Assembly (NCBI GenBank): GCA_945878995.1
Contig: CAMCUN010000032.1
Span: 1 to 42,192, forward strand
Reading direction: 5' to 3'
DNA length: 42,192 nt
From: Polaromonas sp. YR568
GTDB lineage: Bacteria > Pseudomonadota > Gammaproteobacteria > Burkholderiales > Burkholderiaceae_C
Part shown: positions 17,759 through 25,153 of the stretch, in pieces
Numbering within the stretch: the stretch's first letter is position 1
Layout of the letters: each line of letters opens with the position of its first letter
The notes under the pieces: generated by a model
The model's input: the letters and a program-made list of their open reading frames with translations, nothing else
Database searches by the model: none
Told to the model about the DNA's origin: nothing
Made by a program: the position numbers and the translations under genes

Positions 17759-17898
17759 TGTTGGTGTGAGGTGATGCCCCTGTGCGGTTTTGTCGGCGAG
17801 TCACGAGACATTTCGAACCTCACGGGGGGCGTGCGCTCATCTTCGAGCTGGGCAAGCAGTCGGATGTTCGCATGGTTATATCAAAAAGCACGTACTTA

Positions 17899-17928
17899 TT
17901 GACAACCACCAACATTTTCATAAAATGT
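17899..17928 (+). promoter_or_regulatory. abiE promoter with overlapping inverted-repeat operator
   Basis: A consensus -35 TTGACA (17899-17904), a 16-base spacer and a -10 TAAAAT (17921-17926) lie directly before abiEi. A perfect inverted repeat ACATTTT-CAT-AAAATGT (17912-17928) covers the -10 box, a good place for repression by the AbiEi antitoxin, which is known to bind inverted repeats in its promoter. The expected transcript start is close to the ATG at 17933, so the message may be leaderless. Confidence 0.7.
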
Positions 17929-17932
17929 CGGC

Positions 17933-18532
17933 ATGGTCCCAACGCGTTCCAACCTTGCCGTTGAACTTCTCCAAGAAAAGGGGATGGTTCGTGCGCATGA
18001 GCTCGCCCGGATCGGTGTAGCGGGCCAGACACTCCAGCAGCTTCTGCGAAGTGGCGCCCTCGTCCGGATTCGTCGGGGTCTCTATACGGCGCCAGACAGA
18101 GCGATGAACGAGCATGATCAGCTGGCACAGCTGGCGATCAAACACCCCAACATGGTGTTTTGCCTGCTGACCGCGCTCCAGATCCATGGGTTGACCACGC
18201 AGGCTCCTCATGAAGTCTGGGTGGCGATCTCGCCCAACGCTCGGGCGCCTCAGGTGAGTTATCCGCCGCTTCGCATCGTTCGGCTCTCTGATCCGGACAT
18301 GCAGGTCGTGACGATATCGCTCAACGGTGTCGTGCGTATTCCCGTGACCTCGGTCGCCAAGACCGTAGCGGACTGCTTCAAGTTCCGGAACAAGATCGGA
18401 TTGGACATCGCGCTTGAGGCGCTCAGGGACGCTTGGCTGCGGAAAAAGGTCACCATGGATGAGCTGTGGGAGTCGGCCCAGCTTTGCCGGGTGGCCAATG
18501 TCATGCGCCCCTACCTGGAGAGCCTGGTATGA
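17933..18532 (+). CDS. abiEi: AbiEi-family antitoxin (type IV TA)
   Basis: A 199-residue protein with an N-terminal winged helix (residues about 5-55: LLQEKGMVRAHELARIGV, then LQQLLRSGALVRIRRGLY) and the C-terminal AbiEi domain (CLLTALQIHGLTTQAPHEVW, then 'VTSVAKTVADCFKFRNKIG'), which match AbiEi antitoxins. The winged helix represses the operon; the C-terminal domain counters the AbiEii nucleotidyltransferase. The toxin gene overlaps it in an ATGA arrangement, showing coupled translation. The start at 17933 is needed to complete the winged helix; a later ATG at 17984 would cut it. No Shine-Dalgarno sequence is present because the promoter abuts the start. Confidence 0.92.
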   Translation: MVPTRSNLAVELLQEKGMVRAHELARIGVAGQTLQQLLRSGALVRIRRGLYTAPDRAMNEHDQLAQLAIKHPNMVFCLLTALQIHGLTTQAPHEVWVAISPNARAPQVSYPPLRIVRLSDPDMQVVTISLNGVVRIPVTSVAKTVADCFKFRNKIGLDIALEALRDAWLRKKVTMDELWESAQLCRVANVMRPYLESLV

Positions 18533-19389
18533 CGTCGCCCAATCGGGCCGCGTCTGTGCGTGCGCGACTGCTCAACAAGGCGCGGGCTGACGGTGTGGAC
18601 TTTCAGTTATTGCTCACCCGATACGGTTTGGAGCGATTGCTGTACCGCCTGAGCGTATCCCGCGAGCGTGACAACTTTCTTTTGAAGGGCGCATTGCTGT
18701 TTGACCTGTGGTTCGACGTGCCGTTACGTCCAACGCGGGACATCGATCTGCTGGGTTTTGGACTGGCGGAAATCCCTCTCCTTGTCGCCGCCTTTGAAGG
18801 AATGTGCGCGATTGAAGTTGACGATGGCATGGCATTTGATTCGGCATCCATACGGGCAGACGAAATCCGAAAGGAGGCCAACTACGCGGGGATCAGATTG
18901 ACGCTGACCGGCATGATCGATGGGGCCCGTTGCCCCGTTCAGGTCGACGTCGGTTACGGTGATGCGGTCACCCCTGCGCCCGAGTCGGCGCGCTACCCGG
19001 TGATGTTTGGTGACATGCCAGCACCGACCTTACGGGTCTATCCACGGTATACGGTGGTGGCCGAGAAGCTCGAGGCCATCATTTCCCTGGGTATGGCCAA
19101 CAGTCGCATGAAAGATTTCTTCGACTTGTGGGTCATTTTGCGAGACGCTGAATTGGACCGAGACATTCTCGCGCAGGCGGTCGAGGCTACGCTGAATCGC
19201 CGCGGTACAAGAAAGCCCTTAGGAATCCCGATTGGCCTGAGCGAGCAATTTTCGAGCGATCGACACAAGCTCATGCAATGGGCAGCCTTTATCAATCGCA
19301 ATCAACTGACGGCCGTGCCTTTGGAACAAACATTACAGGAGCTGCGCACCGCCTTGATGTTCTTGTTCCATGAAACACATGGCCATTGA
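18529..19389 (+). CDS. abiEii: AbiEii-family nucleotidyltransferase toxin (type IV TA)
   Basis: A 286-residue nucleotidyltransferase of the DNA polymerase beta superfamily. Motif I is FLLKGALLFDLWF followed by PTRDIDLLGFG with the metal-binding Asp-x-Asp. Later 'VVAEKLEAIISLGM' and 'NSRMKDFFDLW' give the conserved Lys and Lys-Asp motifs of the AbiEii/AbiGii family. Known members block growth by transferring nucleotides, in some cases to tRNA ends, and give abortive phage infection. All motifs look intact, so it is probably active. The ATG at 18529 overlaps the antitoxin stop by four bases; the frame is open further upstream but lies inside abiEi. Confidence 0.92.
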   Translation: MTSPNRAASVRARLLNKARADGVDFQLLLTRYGLERLLYRLSVSRERDNFLLKGALLFDLWFDVPLRPTRDIDLLGFGLAEIPLLVAAFEGMCAIEVDDGMAFDSASIRADEIRKEANYAGIRLTLTGMIDGARCPVQVDVGYGDAVTPAPESARYPVMFGDMPAPTLRVYPRYTVVAEKLEAIISLGMANSRMKDFFDLWVILRDAELDRDILAQAVEATLNRRGTRKPLGIPIGLSEQFSSDRHKLMQWAAFINRNQLTAVPLEQTLQELRTALMFLFHETHGH

Positions 19390-19629
19390 GACGCCAAGCG
19401 TTTTCGGCAAGCGCTGCGGCCGAATGGTCAACTGCGGGCTGACATGACCCATGAGGCCAATGTCATCTCAGAGCATGAAGTGTTACCGCCTATCAGACCT
19501 ATGATTTTCAGGGCTGCGCCACAATCTGCCCCTAAGCGTCCGCCTATCCCACCTAGATTTCCGCTTGTCCGTTGCGGCTAGCAGAGGCGCTGGCAAAGGA
19601 GCTGCGACATGGCAAAGCGCATGATTGAA
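19390..19629. other. Junk segment with IS66 end
   Basis: No gene is supported here. Bases about 19549-19590 (CCCACCTAGATTTCCGCTTG and on) repeat the IS66-end sequence found at 16012 and 26450. The rest has no recognised content. It joins abiEii to the second rfbC tail. Confidence 0.6.
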
Positions 19630-19766
19630 GGTACCCCGAGCATGAGCGCAGCCTGCTGTGGTATGACCCGACCGTTGGGATTCAATGGCCAGTGGATGGC
19701 GCGCCGATGCTGGCGGCCAAGGATGCGGCAGGCAAGGTTTTGGCTGAAGCGGATGCCTTTGCTTGA
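19630..19766 (+). pseudogene. rfbC: rfbC 3' fragment, copy B
   Basis: The plus strand encodes YPEHERSLLWYDPTVGIQWP, then APMLAAKDAAGKVLAEADAF and a stop, matching the end of rfbC copy A. Only about 45 codons remain. As in copy A, the convergent TPR gene stops one base away, so the tail and the TPR gene were duplicated together. Confidence 0.88.
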
Positions 19767-19767
19767 G

Positions 19768-20883
19768 TCAGTGCGAGTATCGGTTTGAAGGCCGCTTGAA
19801 TCCTTCGCGGTCCCAAGGCCAGATCTCTTCTGCCCACCGGTTCATGACCTTGCGCACCATTTTCTTGGACAGGGTGTCGGTGATGCGGTCGCTTAATGCC
19901 ATTGACTTTTGCGCATACGGTGCGCGTCCCACAACGTCCCACGAACAGGTCAGCTCCTCGTTCAGTGCCATTCAAGCGGCCCGCTCCTTGAGCACGGGCG
20001 CGGCGTTGAAGGCCCAATCCACAAAGTCGATTTCCTCTGTTGTCCAGTCGCAGGCGGCAGGTTCCTGGTAGTCGATGGCCCACTCCTGGCCGTGCACGTT
20101 GCTGGCGTGCCAGTACAGGTGCTCCGTCAGCACTGTGCGTCAGGTCAACCCCTCCGCCATGCAGGGGTTGGCGGCAATGCCCCGCCGCAGGTAGGTGCAG
20201 GCAGCCACATAGTCCCCCTTCCGAAACGCAATCAGCGTCGCCTGGTACCAGTGCGCCGGTGAATTGGGCGCGCCTTTCAGGTACTCCTGCAGGGCGGCGC
20301 GGTGGTCGCCTTGGAATAGGGCAATATCTCCCAACAAAAACCGCACGCCGATGTTGCACCATGGGGCACCACGCGAGCATCTGCTGGGCCAGTGCCATGG
20401 CGGCTTTGCCGCCTTTTGCTTGGTCCCGTCGGTGCATCAAGCCCAGCAAGGTGCCATGCACCAGGCGCAGGAAGGACCGGTTGTCCACTTCACTCCAGGT
20501 GATCTGGCCGGTGTAGCCCTTGGGGACTTGTGCCTGCGCCCGGCGAAAGGCTTGTTTTTACACCTCGGCCGCTGCATCCTGCAAACCCAGCGCCCACAGC
20601 CGGTTGGCAATGAAGTTCTGGATTTCCAGGTTGTCCGGGGTGGTGGCTTCCAGCTTGCGCGCCTGCATGAGGGCTTGCTTGTGGGTGAGTTGGCCGGCCT
20701 CCAGCTTGTCGATCAGCACATCCAGGGCTTCTTCGCCCTGCCAGTTGCGGCTAAAACAGCCGTACTCGGTGGGTTGGACGGTTTCGGGGTCATCGAAGGT
20801 TTCGGTGGTGAAAGACAGGGAGGTGACTCAGGACTTGGGACTGAGGGCTGAGTGGGGGCCGGGTCAGGTTTTTTCTTGGGCAT
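19768..20883 (-). pseudogene. TPR protein, copy B, multiply disrupted
   Basis: Compared with the intact gene at 22996-24126, the same order of blocks is found in several frames. The start MPKKKPDPAPTQPS is at 20883, but a frameshift follows within the low-complexity linker. The central LVHGTLLGLMHRRDQAKGGK block is followed by a frameshift near 20356 (GTTGCACCATG instead of GTTGTCCATG). An in-frame TGA ends RGIAANPCMAEGLT at 20140, another TGA occurs before MALNEELT at about 19972, and the normal end WPWDREGFKRPS finishes at 19768. It cannot make a full protein. The remnant XRE gene overlaps its start as in copy C. Confidence 0.85.
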
Positions 20884-21190
20884 GGTCGGGTTTGGAGGAT
20901 TCGGGGTGGTTGGGTGCGGCAGCGGCCTGGCCGGCGTGGGTGGTATAGATCCGGCCGTTGTTGGCAACATAGCGCCGCAGATCGGGTGCCATGGATTCCG
21001 GCACGATCAACACCGTCATCCAATCATTCCCACATTTCGGCCTCCGCCATGCGCTCGATGGACGACAAACGCGGATCGCGCTTGCCGCTTTCAATCTCCG
21101 ACAAATGCTGCTGCGACATACCCACCTTGGCAGACAACATCTCCAGCGTCAGACGACGCTGGTTGCGCTGACGGCGCAGGAAAACGGTGC
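20864..21190 (-). pseudogene. XRE-family regulator, copy B, disrupted
   Basis: The minus strand retains pieces of the helix-turn-helix gene seen intact at 24107-24433: NQRRLTLEMLSAKVGMS and SDIESGKRDPR-like sequence around 21060-21180, and VLIVPESMAPDLRRYVANNG, then RIYTTHAGQAAAAP at the end. A small insertion near 21030 shifts the frame, and the initiator region is replaced where the intergenic operator of the next gene begins. It is therefore not functional. Confidence 0.8.
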
Positions 21191-21203
21191 CTTGAGGCAC
21201 TAT

Positions 21204-21259
21204 CTAACATTGAAATTTATGCCTAACATAAAAAATGTTAGAATTCAATTCTATGTTAG
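21204..21259 (+). promoter_or_regulatory. Four-heptamer operator array over the start of the regulator gene
   Basis: CTAACAT occurs at 21204-21210 and 21223-21229, and its reverse complement ATGTTAG at 21235-21241 and 21253-21259. The inner pair forms a perfect palindrome with an AAAAA spacer and the outer pair brackets it. A TAGAAT -10-like box (21239-21244) lies inside the array; no good -35 is visible. The last heptamer contains the likely start codon, so binding should block transcription directly, presumably autoregulation by the encoded winged-helix protein. Confidence 0.65.
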
Positions 21260-22254
21260 AAAAGACTCTTCCCCAGCAAACTGTCCGGTACCTGAACCAG
21301 GTGTTCGGAGGGGAAAGCGTGCGTGTGGCTCTCAGCGCAAGGACGGACCAACTGCCGTACTTTCTTCAGGATACCTATGAGGTCTTGCTATGCGAACTGC
21401 TGGGACGGCCCATCACACTGGCTTGTCTTAAAGGTCACCAGCCACTGGCCGCTCATCAAGTGGACCAACATGCCAAGCGATTGCGTGACTTGTTGCAGGC
21501 ACCGGTCATCGTCGCTTTGAAAGCCACCACCCCCGGTGAGCGCAAACAGCTGATTGCACACGGTGTGGCATTCGTGGTTCCGGACAGACAACTGTTCGCA
21601 CCTGAGATAGGGATGATCTTGACCGAGCGTTTTGGCGCTGAGCCCCGAAGGGAGCAAGAACTGGTTAGCCCTGCCACTCAGGCACTGTTGATCTGGTTTT
21701 TGAATCAGCATCCGCTCACTGAGACCTGGCATCCGTTTGAAGACGCCGCTGCCCTTGGTTATGCAGGCATGACGGCCACCCGGGCCATTCGGGAGTTGCT
21801 GCAATTCAAGCTCTTTGAGTTGGAGGTGCGAGGACGGGCCAAATACCTCAAGCTCAATGGCACACGCCGTGATCTTTGGGAGAGGGCAAAGCCTCACCTG
21901 CGTACACCGGTCCTGAAGACCCTGTGGACCTACGATCGTCATATTCTTGAAGTGAGAGGCGTACGTTGGGCTGGCGAGAGCGCACTGGCGCGCCTGTCCA
22001 TGCTCAATGAGCCTCAACAGCAAGTGCTTGCCATGACGGCTGAGGCAGAGCAGCGGGCCCGGCAGACTGGCATCTTTTTTGAGCCACGAACAATCGCCGA
22101 TGGCATTGCCGTGCAGGTGTGGCGCTATGAGCCCGGCATGCAAGCGAAGAAAATCACTGTGGATCCCTTGTCTTTGTGGCTTAGCCTGGAGGTCAACCCT
22201 GATGACCGGATTCAGATGGCGCTCGACGAGATTGAGGAGAAGTTCCCGTGGTGA
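21253..22254 (+). CDS. Winged-helix regulator, AbiEi-like partner of a nucleotidyltransferase
   Basis: A 333-residue protein. Residues about 85-125 read APVIVALKATTPGERKQLIA, then 'GVAFVVPDRQLFAPEIGMIL', a block known from MarR-like regulators in which a 'VP..QLF.P' motif precedes a winged helix. The winged helix follows (HPFEDAAALGYAGMTATRAI, then ELLQFKLFELEVRGRAKYLK). The C-terminal 110 residues are unassigned. The nucleotidyltransferase gene overlaps it by seven bases, as antitoxin and toxin genes do in AbiE systems, and the start is covered by an operator array. I infer an antitoxin/repressor. An alternative ATG at 21235 adds six residues. The length is well above a normal AbiEi (about 200-280). 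Confidence 0.65.
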   Translation: MLEKTLPQQTVRYLNQVFGGESVRVALSARTDQLPYFLQDTYEVLLCELLGRPITLACLKGHQPLAAHQVDQHAKRLRDLLQAPVIVALKATTPGERKQLIAHGVAFVVPDRQLFAPEIGMILTERFGAEPRREQELVSPATQALLIWFLNQHPLTETWHPFEDAAALGYAGMTATRAIRELLQFKLFELEVRGRAKYLKLNGTRRDLWERAKPHLRTPVLKTLWTYDRHILEVRGVRWAGESALARLSMLNEPQQQVLAMTAEAEQRARQTGIFFEPRTIADGIAVQVWRYEPGMQAKKITVDPLSLWLSLEVNPDDRIQMALDEIEEKFPW

Positions 22255-22988
22255 GAGGGTTGTCGATTTTCCAGGCGTGGTTCAAGGACTTCGAGAACCA
22301 GTACGTCCTGATCGGCGGGACAGCAGCGTCCATCACCATGACGGAGGCGGGATTGCCATTTCGGGGCACCAAGGACCTGGATATCGTTTTGCATGTGGAG
22401 GCTCTGACGCCTGCTTTTTGCCAAAAATTCTGGGAGTTCGTGCGGGCCGGTAGTTACCAGCAAAAGGAGGGCGACCCTGAGCAAAAGCCCTGCCTGTACA
22501 GGTTCCAAAAGCCCCAGGACGAAGACTTCCCGCACATGCTGGAGCTGTTCTCTCGCGTGCCAGACGGTTTGAGCTTTGTCCCACCTGGCCATCTCACACC
22601 CATCCCGATGGATGAGCAGATTTCCAGTTTGTCAGCCATATTGCTGAATGATGAGTACTACCGATTCGTGCTCGCTGGCCGCAAGAGCAAGCACGGCATG
22701 CCGTCCTGGGTGGGTGAAGATCGTCTGATTCCCCTCAAGGCTGTGACCTGGTTGGAAATGACTGAGCGGGTTCGTCAGGGTGAGGCAATTGACTCCAAAA
22801 AAATCAATAAGCACTTGAATGGCATCGTCCAATTGTCAGCTCTGCTGCAGCCGGGTCAGGTCATTGAGTTGCCCGCAAAACTACAAGCCGATTTATTGGC
22901 TTTTGCCATGGCTGTCGTGGAATTCAATCGCCCCGAACAGGTGCAAGCCATGGGCAGGATTGCGAGCGCATACGCTTTCGATGTATGA
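22248..22988 (+). CDS. Nucleotidyltransferase-fold protein, AbiEii-like candidate toxin
   Basis: A 246-residue protein with the nucleotidyltransferase signature VLIGGTAASITMTEAGLPFR followed by GTKDLDIVLHV: a Gly-Gly helix start and Asp-x-Asp metal ligands. The block 'EDRLIPLKAVTWLEMT' and 'DSKKINKHLNGIVQL' resemble the later Lys and Lys-Lys-His-x-x-Asp motifs of AbiEii-like enzymes, but Gly stands where Asp is usual. It starts with GTG at 22248 after a strong GAGGAGAAG site inside the upstream gene. Its stop is only seven bases from the convergent TPR gene. It is probably the toxin of a type IV-like system; activity and target are inference. Confidence 0.7.
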   Translation: MVRGLSIFQAWFKDFENQYVLIGGTAASITMTEAGLPFRGTKDLDIVLHVEALTPAFCQKFWEFVRAGSYQQKEGDPEQKPCLYRFQKPQDEDFPHMLELFSRVPDGLSFVPPGHLTPIPMDEQISSLSAILLNDEYYRFVLAGRKSKHGMPSWVGEDRLIPLKAVTWLEMTERVRQGEAIDSKKINKHLNGIVQLSALLQPGQVIELPAKLQADLLAFAMAVVEFNRPEQVQAMGRIASAYAFDV

Positions 22989-22995
22989 GTCCGTG

Positions 22996-24126
22996 TTATC
23001 GCTGAACTTTTGAGCTTCGCCGCACGGTCATCGGCCGCCGGAAGCCCTCTCGATCCCACGGCCAGATCTCATCGCCCCAGCGGTTTTTGACCTGTTGCAC
23101 CATCTTCTGGGAGAGCGTGTTGGTGATGTGGTCGATGAAATCCAGTGATCGCTGTGCGTAGGCTGCGCGCTTTTCAGCGTCTCGCTCGTAAGTCATCCCC
23201 TCATGGAGCACCATCATCTCTGCGCGCTCCTTCAGCACGGGCGATGCATTGAACACCCAGTCGACGAAGTCAATCTCCTCCGGCGACCAGTCACTGGCGG
23301 CGGAGTCGAGGTAGTCAACTGCCCATTCCGGGCCGTGCACGTTGCTGACGTGCCAGTACAGGTGTTCTGACAGCACCGTGCGCCCGGTCAACCCCTCCGC
23401 AATGTAGGGGTTCGCGGCAATGCCCCGCCGCAGGTAGGTGCAGGCCGCCACATAGTCCCCCTCCCGAAACGCAATCAGCGCGGCCTGATACCAGTGCCCT
23501 GGTGAATTGGGCGCGCCTTTCAGGTATTCCTTCATGGCGGCTGGGTGGTCGCCCTGGAGCAAGGCGATGTCACCCAGCAAAAAGTGCACTCCGATGTTGT
23601 CCATGGGGCACCAAGCCAGCATCTGCTTGGCCAGCGCCATGGCGGCTTCACCCCCTTTTGCTTTGTCCCGCCGGCGCATCAATCCCAACAAGGTGCCGTG
23701 CGCCAAGCGCAGGAAGGGCCGGTTGTCCACCTCACCCCAGGTGACCTGGCCTTTGAAGTCTTTGGGGATGTGGGCCACTGCCTGCTTGTAGGCCCGTTCA
23801 TACACCTCACTGGCTTCATCCTGCAGGCCCAGTGCCCACAGTCGGTTGGCAATGAAGTTCTGAATTTCCAGGTTGTAGGGCGTGGTGGCTTCCAGCTTGC
23901 GCGCTTGCATCAGCGCCTGCTTGTGGCTGAGTTGGCCGGCCTCCAGCTTGTCGATCAGCACATCCAGAGCTTCTTCGTCCTGCCAGTGGCGGCTGAAACG
24001 GCCGTACTGGGTGGGTTGGCCGGTTTCCGGGTCGTCGAAGGTTTCGATGGTGAAGGACAGGGAGGAGGACTCAGGACTTGGGGCTGAGGGCTGAGTGGGG
24101 GCGGGGTCAGGTTTTTTCTTGGGCAT
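22996..24126 (-). CDS. TPR-repeat protein (intact copy C of XRE-TPR module)
   Basis: A 376-residue soluble protein. A Pro/Ser-rich N-terminus (residues 1-25) is followed by paired helices with TPR spacing, for example LIDKLEAGQLSHKQALMQAR, FIANRLWALGLQDEASEVYE, GDIALLQGDHPAAMKEYLKG and AFREGDYVAACTYLRRGIAA. No catalytic motif, signal peptide or membrane segment is visible. The C-terminus WGDEIWPWDREGFRRP is strongly conserved in all copies and may be a binding tail. The ATG at 24126 overlaps the end of the XRE gene by 20 bases, so the pair is translationally coupled. Two further damaged copies lie at 16832 and 19768. The function is unknown. Confidence 0.8.
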   Translation of the reverse strand: MPKKKPDPAPTQPSAPSPESSSLSFTIETFDDPETGQPTQYGRFSRHWQDEEALDVLIDKLEAGQLSHKQALMQARKLEATTPYNLEIQNFIANRLWALGLQDEASEVYERAYKQAVAHIPKDFKGQVTWGEVDNRPFLRLAHGTLLGLMRRRDKAKGGEAAMALAKQMLAWCPMDNIGVHFLLGDIALLQGDHPAAMKEYLKGAPNSPGHWYQAALIAFREGDYVAACTYLRRGIAANPYIAEGLTGRTVLSEHLYWHVSNVHGPEWAVDYLDSAASDWSPEEIDFVDWVFNASPVLKERAEMMVLHEGMTYERDAEKRAAYAQRSLDFIDHITNTLSQKMVQQVKNRWGDEIWPWDREGFRRPMTVRRSSKVQR

Positions 24127-24433
24127 GGTCGGGATTTGGAGCTTCAGGGTGGTTGGGCGCGGCAGCGGCCTGGCCGGCGTGGGTGGTATAGATGCGGCCG
24201 TTGTTGGCCACATAGCGGCGCAGATCCGGCGCCACGGCGTCCGGCACGATCAACACCGTCATTCCCATCGCCTCCGCCATACGCTCGATGGACGACAAAC
24301 GTGGATCACGCTTGCCGCTTTCAATCTCCGACAAATGCTGCGGCGACATACCCACCTTGGCAGACAACATCTCCAGCGTCAGACGTCGCTGGTTGCGCTG
24401 GCGGCGCAGGAAGGCGGGAATCAAAGTGTCCAT
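24107..24433 (-). CDS. XRE-family helix-turn-helix regulator (copy C, partner of TPR gene)
   Basis: A 108-residue protein with a complete XRE/Cro helix-turn-helix at residues 6-62: RRQRNQRRLTLEMLSAKVGM, then SPQHLSEIESGKRDPRLSSI. The tail VLIVPDAVAPDLRRYVANNG resembles the short C-terminal extension of HipB-like and other antitoxin regulators. It is the first gene of a two-gene operon with the TPR protein, which starts inside its 3' end. By analogy with HTH-led TA operons it may repress the operon and control its partner, but this is inference. The decayed copy at 20864-21190 shows the two genes travel together. Confidence 0.85.
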   Translation of the reverse strand: MDTLIPAFLRRQRNQRRLTLEMLSAKVGMSPQHLSEIESGKRDPRLSSIERMAEAMGMTVLIVPDAVAPDLRRYVANNGRIYTTHAGQAAAAPNHPEAPNPDHAQEKT

Positions 24434-24576
24434 GTGGGTAGCGTAGCGCAGCCACGGGACAATTGCTCATACGATCGTGTGAATTCGTGTGGGGGTGGGA
24501 TCTTTTTTCCGTGCTGTCATTCCTGTGGGTTCGAGTGACCATTCACGCGCTTTGGGCGCGATCGTATTAGGCAGGC
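24434..24576. other. Intergenic region between divergent XRE and higBA promoters
   Basis: No ORF is supported. It must carry the promoter of the leftward XRE-TPR operon; I could not pick out a convincing -35/-10 pair. A GGGCGCGATCG stretch lies near 24555. Confidence 0.4.
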
Positions 24577-24605
24577 TTGAGTGAAATTAACATATTTGTT
24601 ACTAT
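24577..24605 (+). promoter_or_regulatory. higBA promoter
   Basis: TTGAGT (24577-24582), a 17-base spacer and TACTAT (24600-24605) form a good sigma-70 promoter. The expected start of the transcript is 24611-24613, at the ATG of higB, so the message would be almost leaderless. Confidence 0.65.
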
Positions 24606-24612
24606 GCGGGCG

Positions 24613-24864
24613 ATGGAATACGAGATCCGCTACTACAGCGAAGCCGTCCAGGATGAGATATTGAATTTGCCTGACACGCTGGCTGCCAGGTACGTGGTGC
24701 TTACTCGGCGCATGGTGGCGCTGGGCGCCAATCTGGGCGAGCCGCACACCAAGGCCATGAAGAACGGCTTGTTCGAACTTCGGCTCAAAGGTGCGGAAAG
24801 TATTGCGCGCGAATTGGACACGGCGATGAGTCGCTTGAAAGAGGTGAAACATGAAAACCCATGA
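24613..24864 (+). CDS. higB: HigB/RelE-family toxin with internal in-frame deletion
   Basis: An 83-residue protein of the phage Gp49-like (DUF891) HigB group. The N-terminus EYEIRYYSEAVQDEILNLPD and 'GLFELRLKGAESIAR' are normal, and the C-terminus LDTAMSRLKEVKHENP is the usual end, but the roughly 25-30 residues between them (the strand-rich core with the '..I..LHSF.KK.QKTP' motif holding the ribonuclease residues) are absent. The junction lies in GCGCGCGAA, consistent with deletion between short GCGCG repeats. Family members are about 105-120 residues. The frame and the antitoxin coupling are intact, but the toxin is probably inactive. An upstream ATG at 24604 is less likely. Confidence 0.82.
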   Translation: MEYEIRYYSEAVQDEILNLPDTLAARYVVLTRRMVALGANLGEPHTKAMKNGLFELRLKGAESIARELDTAMSRLKEVKHENP

Positions 24865-25138
24865 CGAAGTGGTCAAGGCCCTGATAAAGCGCCCCGGCGT
24901 GAAGGCCGAGGTTGAGCGCATCGAGCGTGAAGAAGGCGAGTTGCTCGACGCCTTGCTCAAGGCCAGGCAGGAAGCGGGCCTGACGCAGGCCGAACTCGCT
25001 GCGCGTATGGGTACGCAAGCGCCGGCGGTGGCCCGCCTTGAAAAATCGCTGGCAACGGGTAAGCATTCACCATCGGTCGCCACCCTGCGTCGCTACGTAC
25101 AAGCGTGTGGCAAAAATCTGCGGCTACAGGTCTGCTGA
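24851..25138 (+). CDS. higA: HigA-family antitoxin (XRE)
   Basis: A 95-residue antitoxin. Residues 1-35 (KTHDEVVKALIKRPGVKAEV) are the usual toxin-binding N-terminus of this subgroup. The helix-turn-helix follows: ARQEAGLTQAELAARMGTQA and VARLEKSLATGKHSPSVATL, then a short strand LRLQVC. The gene overlaps higB by 14 bases, with toxin first, which is the HigBA order. All parts look complete. With a crippled toxin the antitoxin may now serve only as a repressor, or may neutralise related HigB toxins from elsewhere. Confidence 0.92.
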   Translation: MKTHDEVVKALIKRPGVKAEVERIEREEGELLDALLKARQEAGLTQAELAARMGTQAPAVARLEKSLATGKHSPSVATLRRYVQACGKNLRLQVC

Positions 25139-25153
25139 TCAAGGAAAGTAAAC

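Noticed and set aside
17156..17902. A 248-codon plus-strand frame between rfbC and abiEi
   Set aside because: It is the complement of the TPR pseudogene and runs into non-coding sequence. The minus-strand reading matches the intact TPR protein.
19682..20488. A 268-codon minus-strand frame
   Set aside because: Only its first 45 residues match the TPR protein; the rest is an out-of-frame reading after the frameshift near 20356, so it is part of pseudogene copy B.
23545..24087. A 180-codon plus-strand frame
   Set aside because: It is antisense to the intact TPR gene, which is supported by three related copies.
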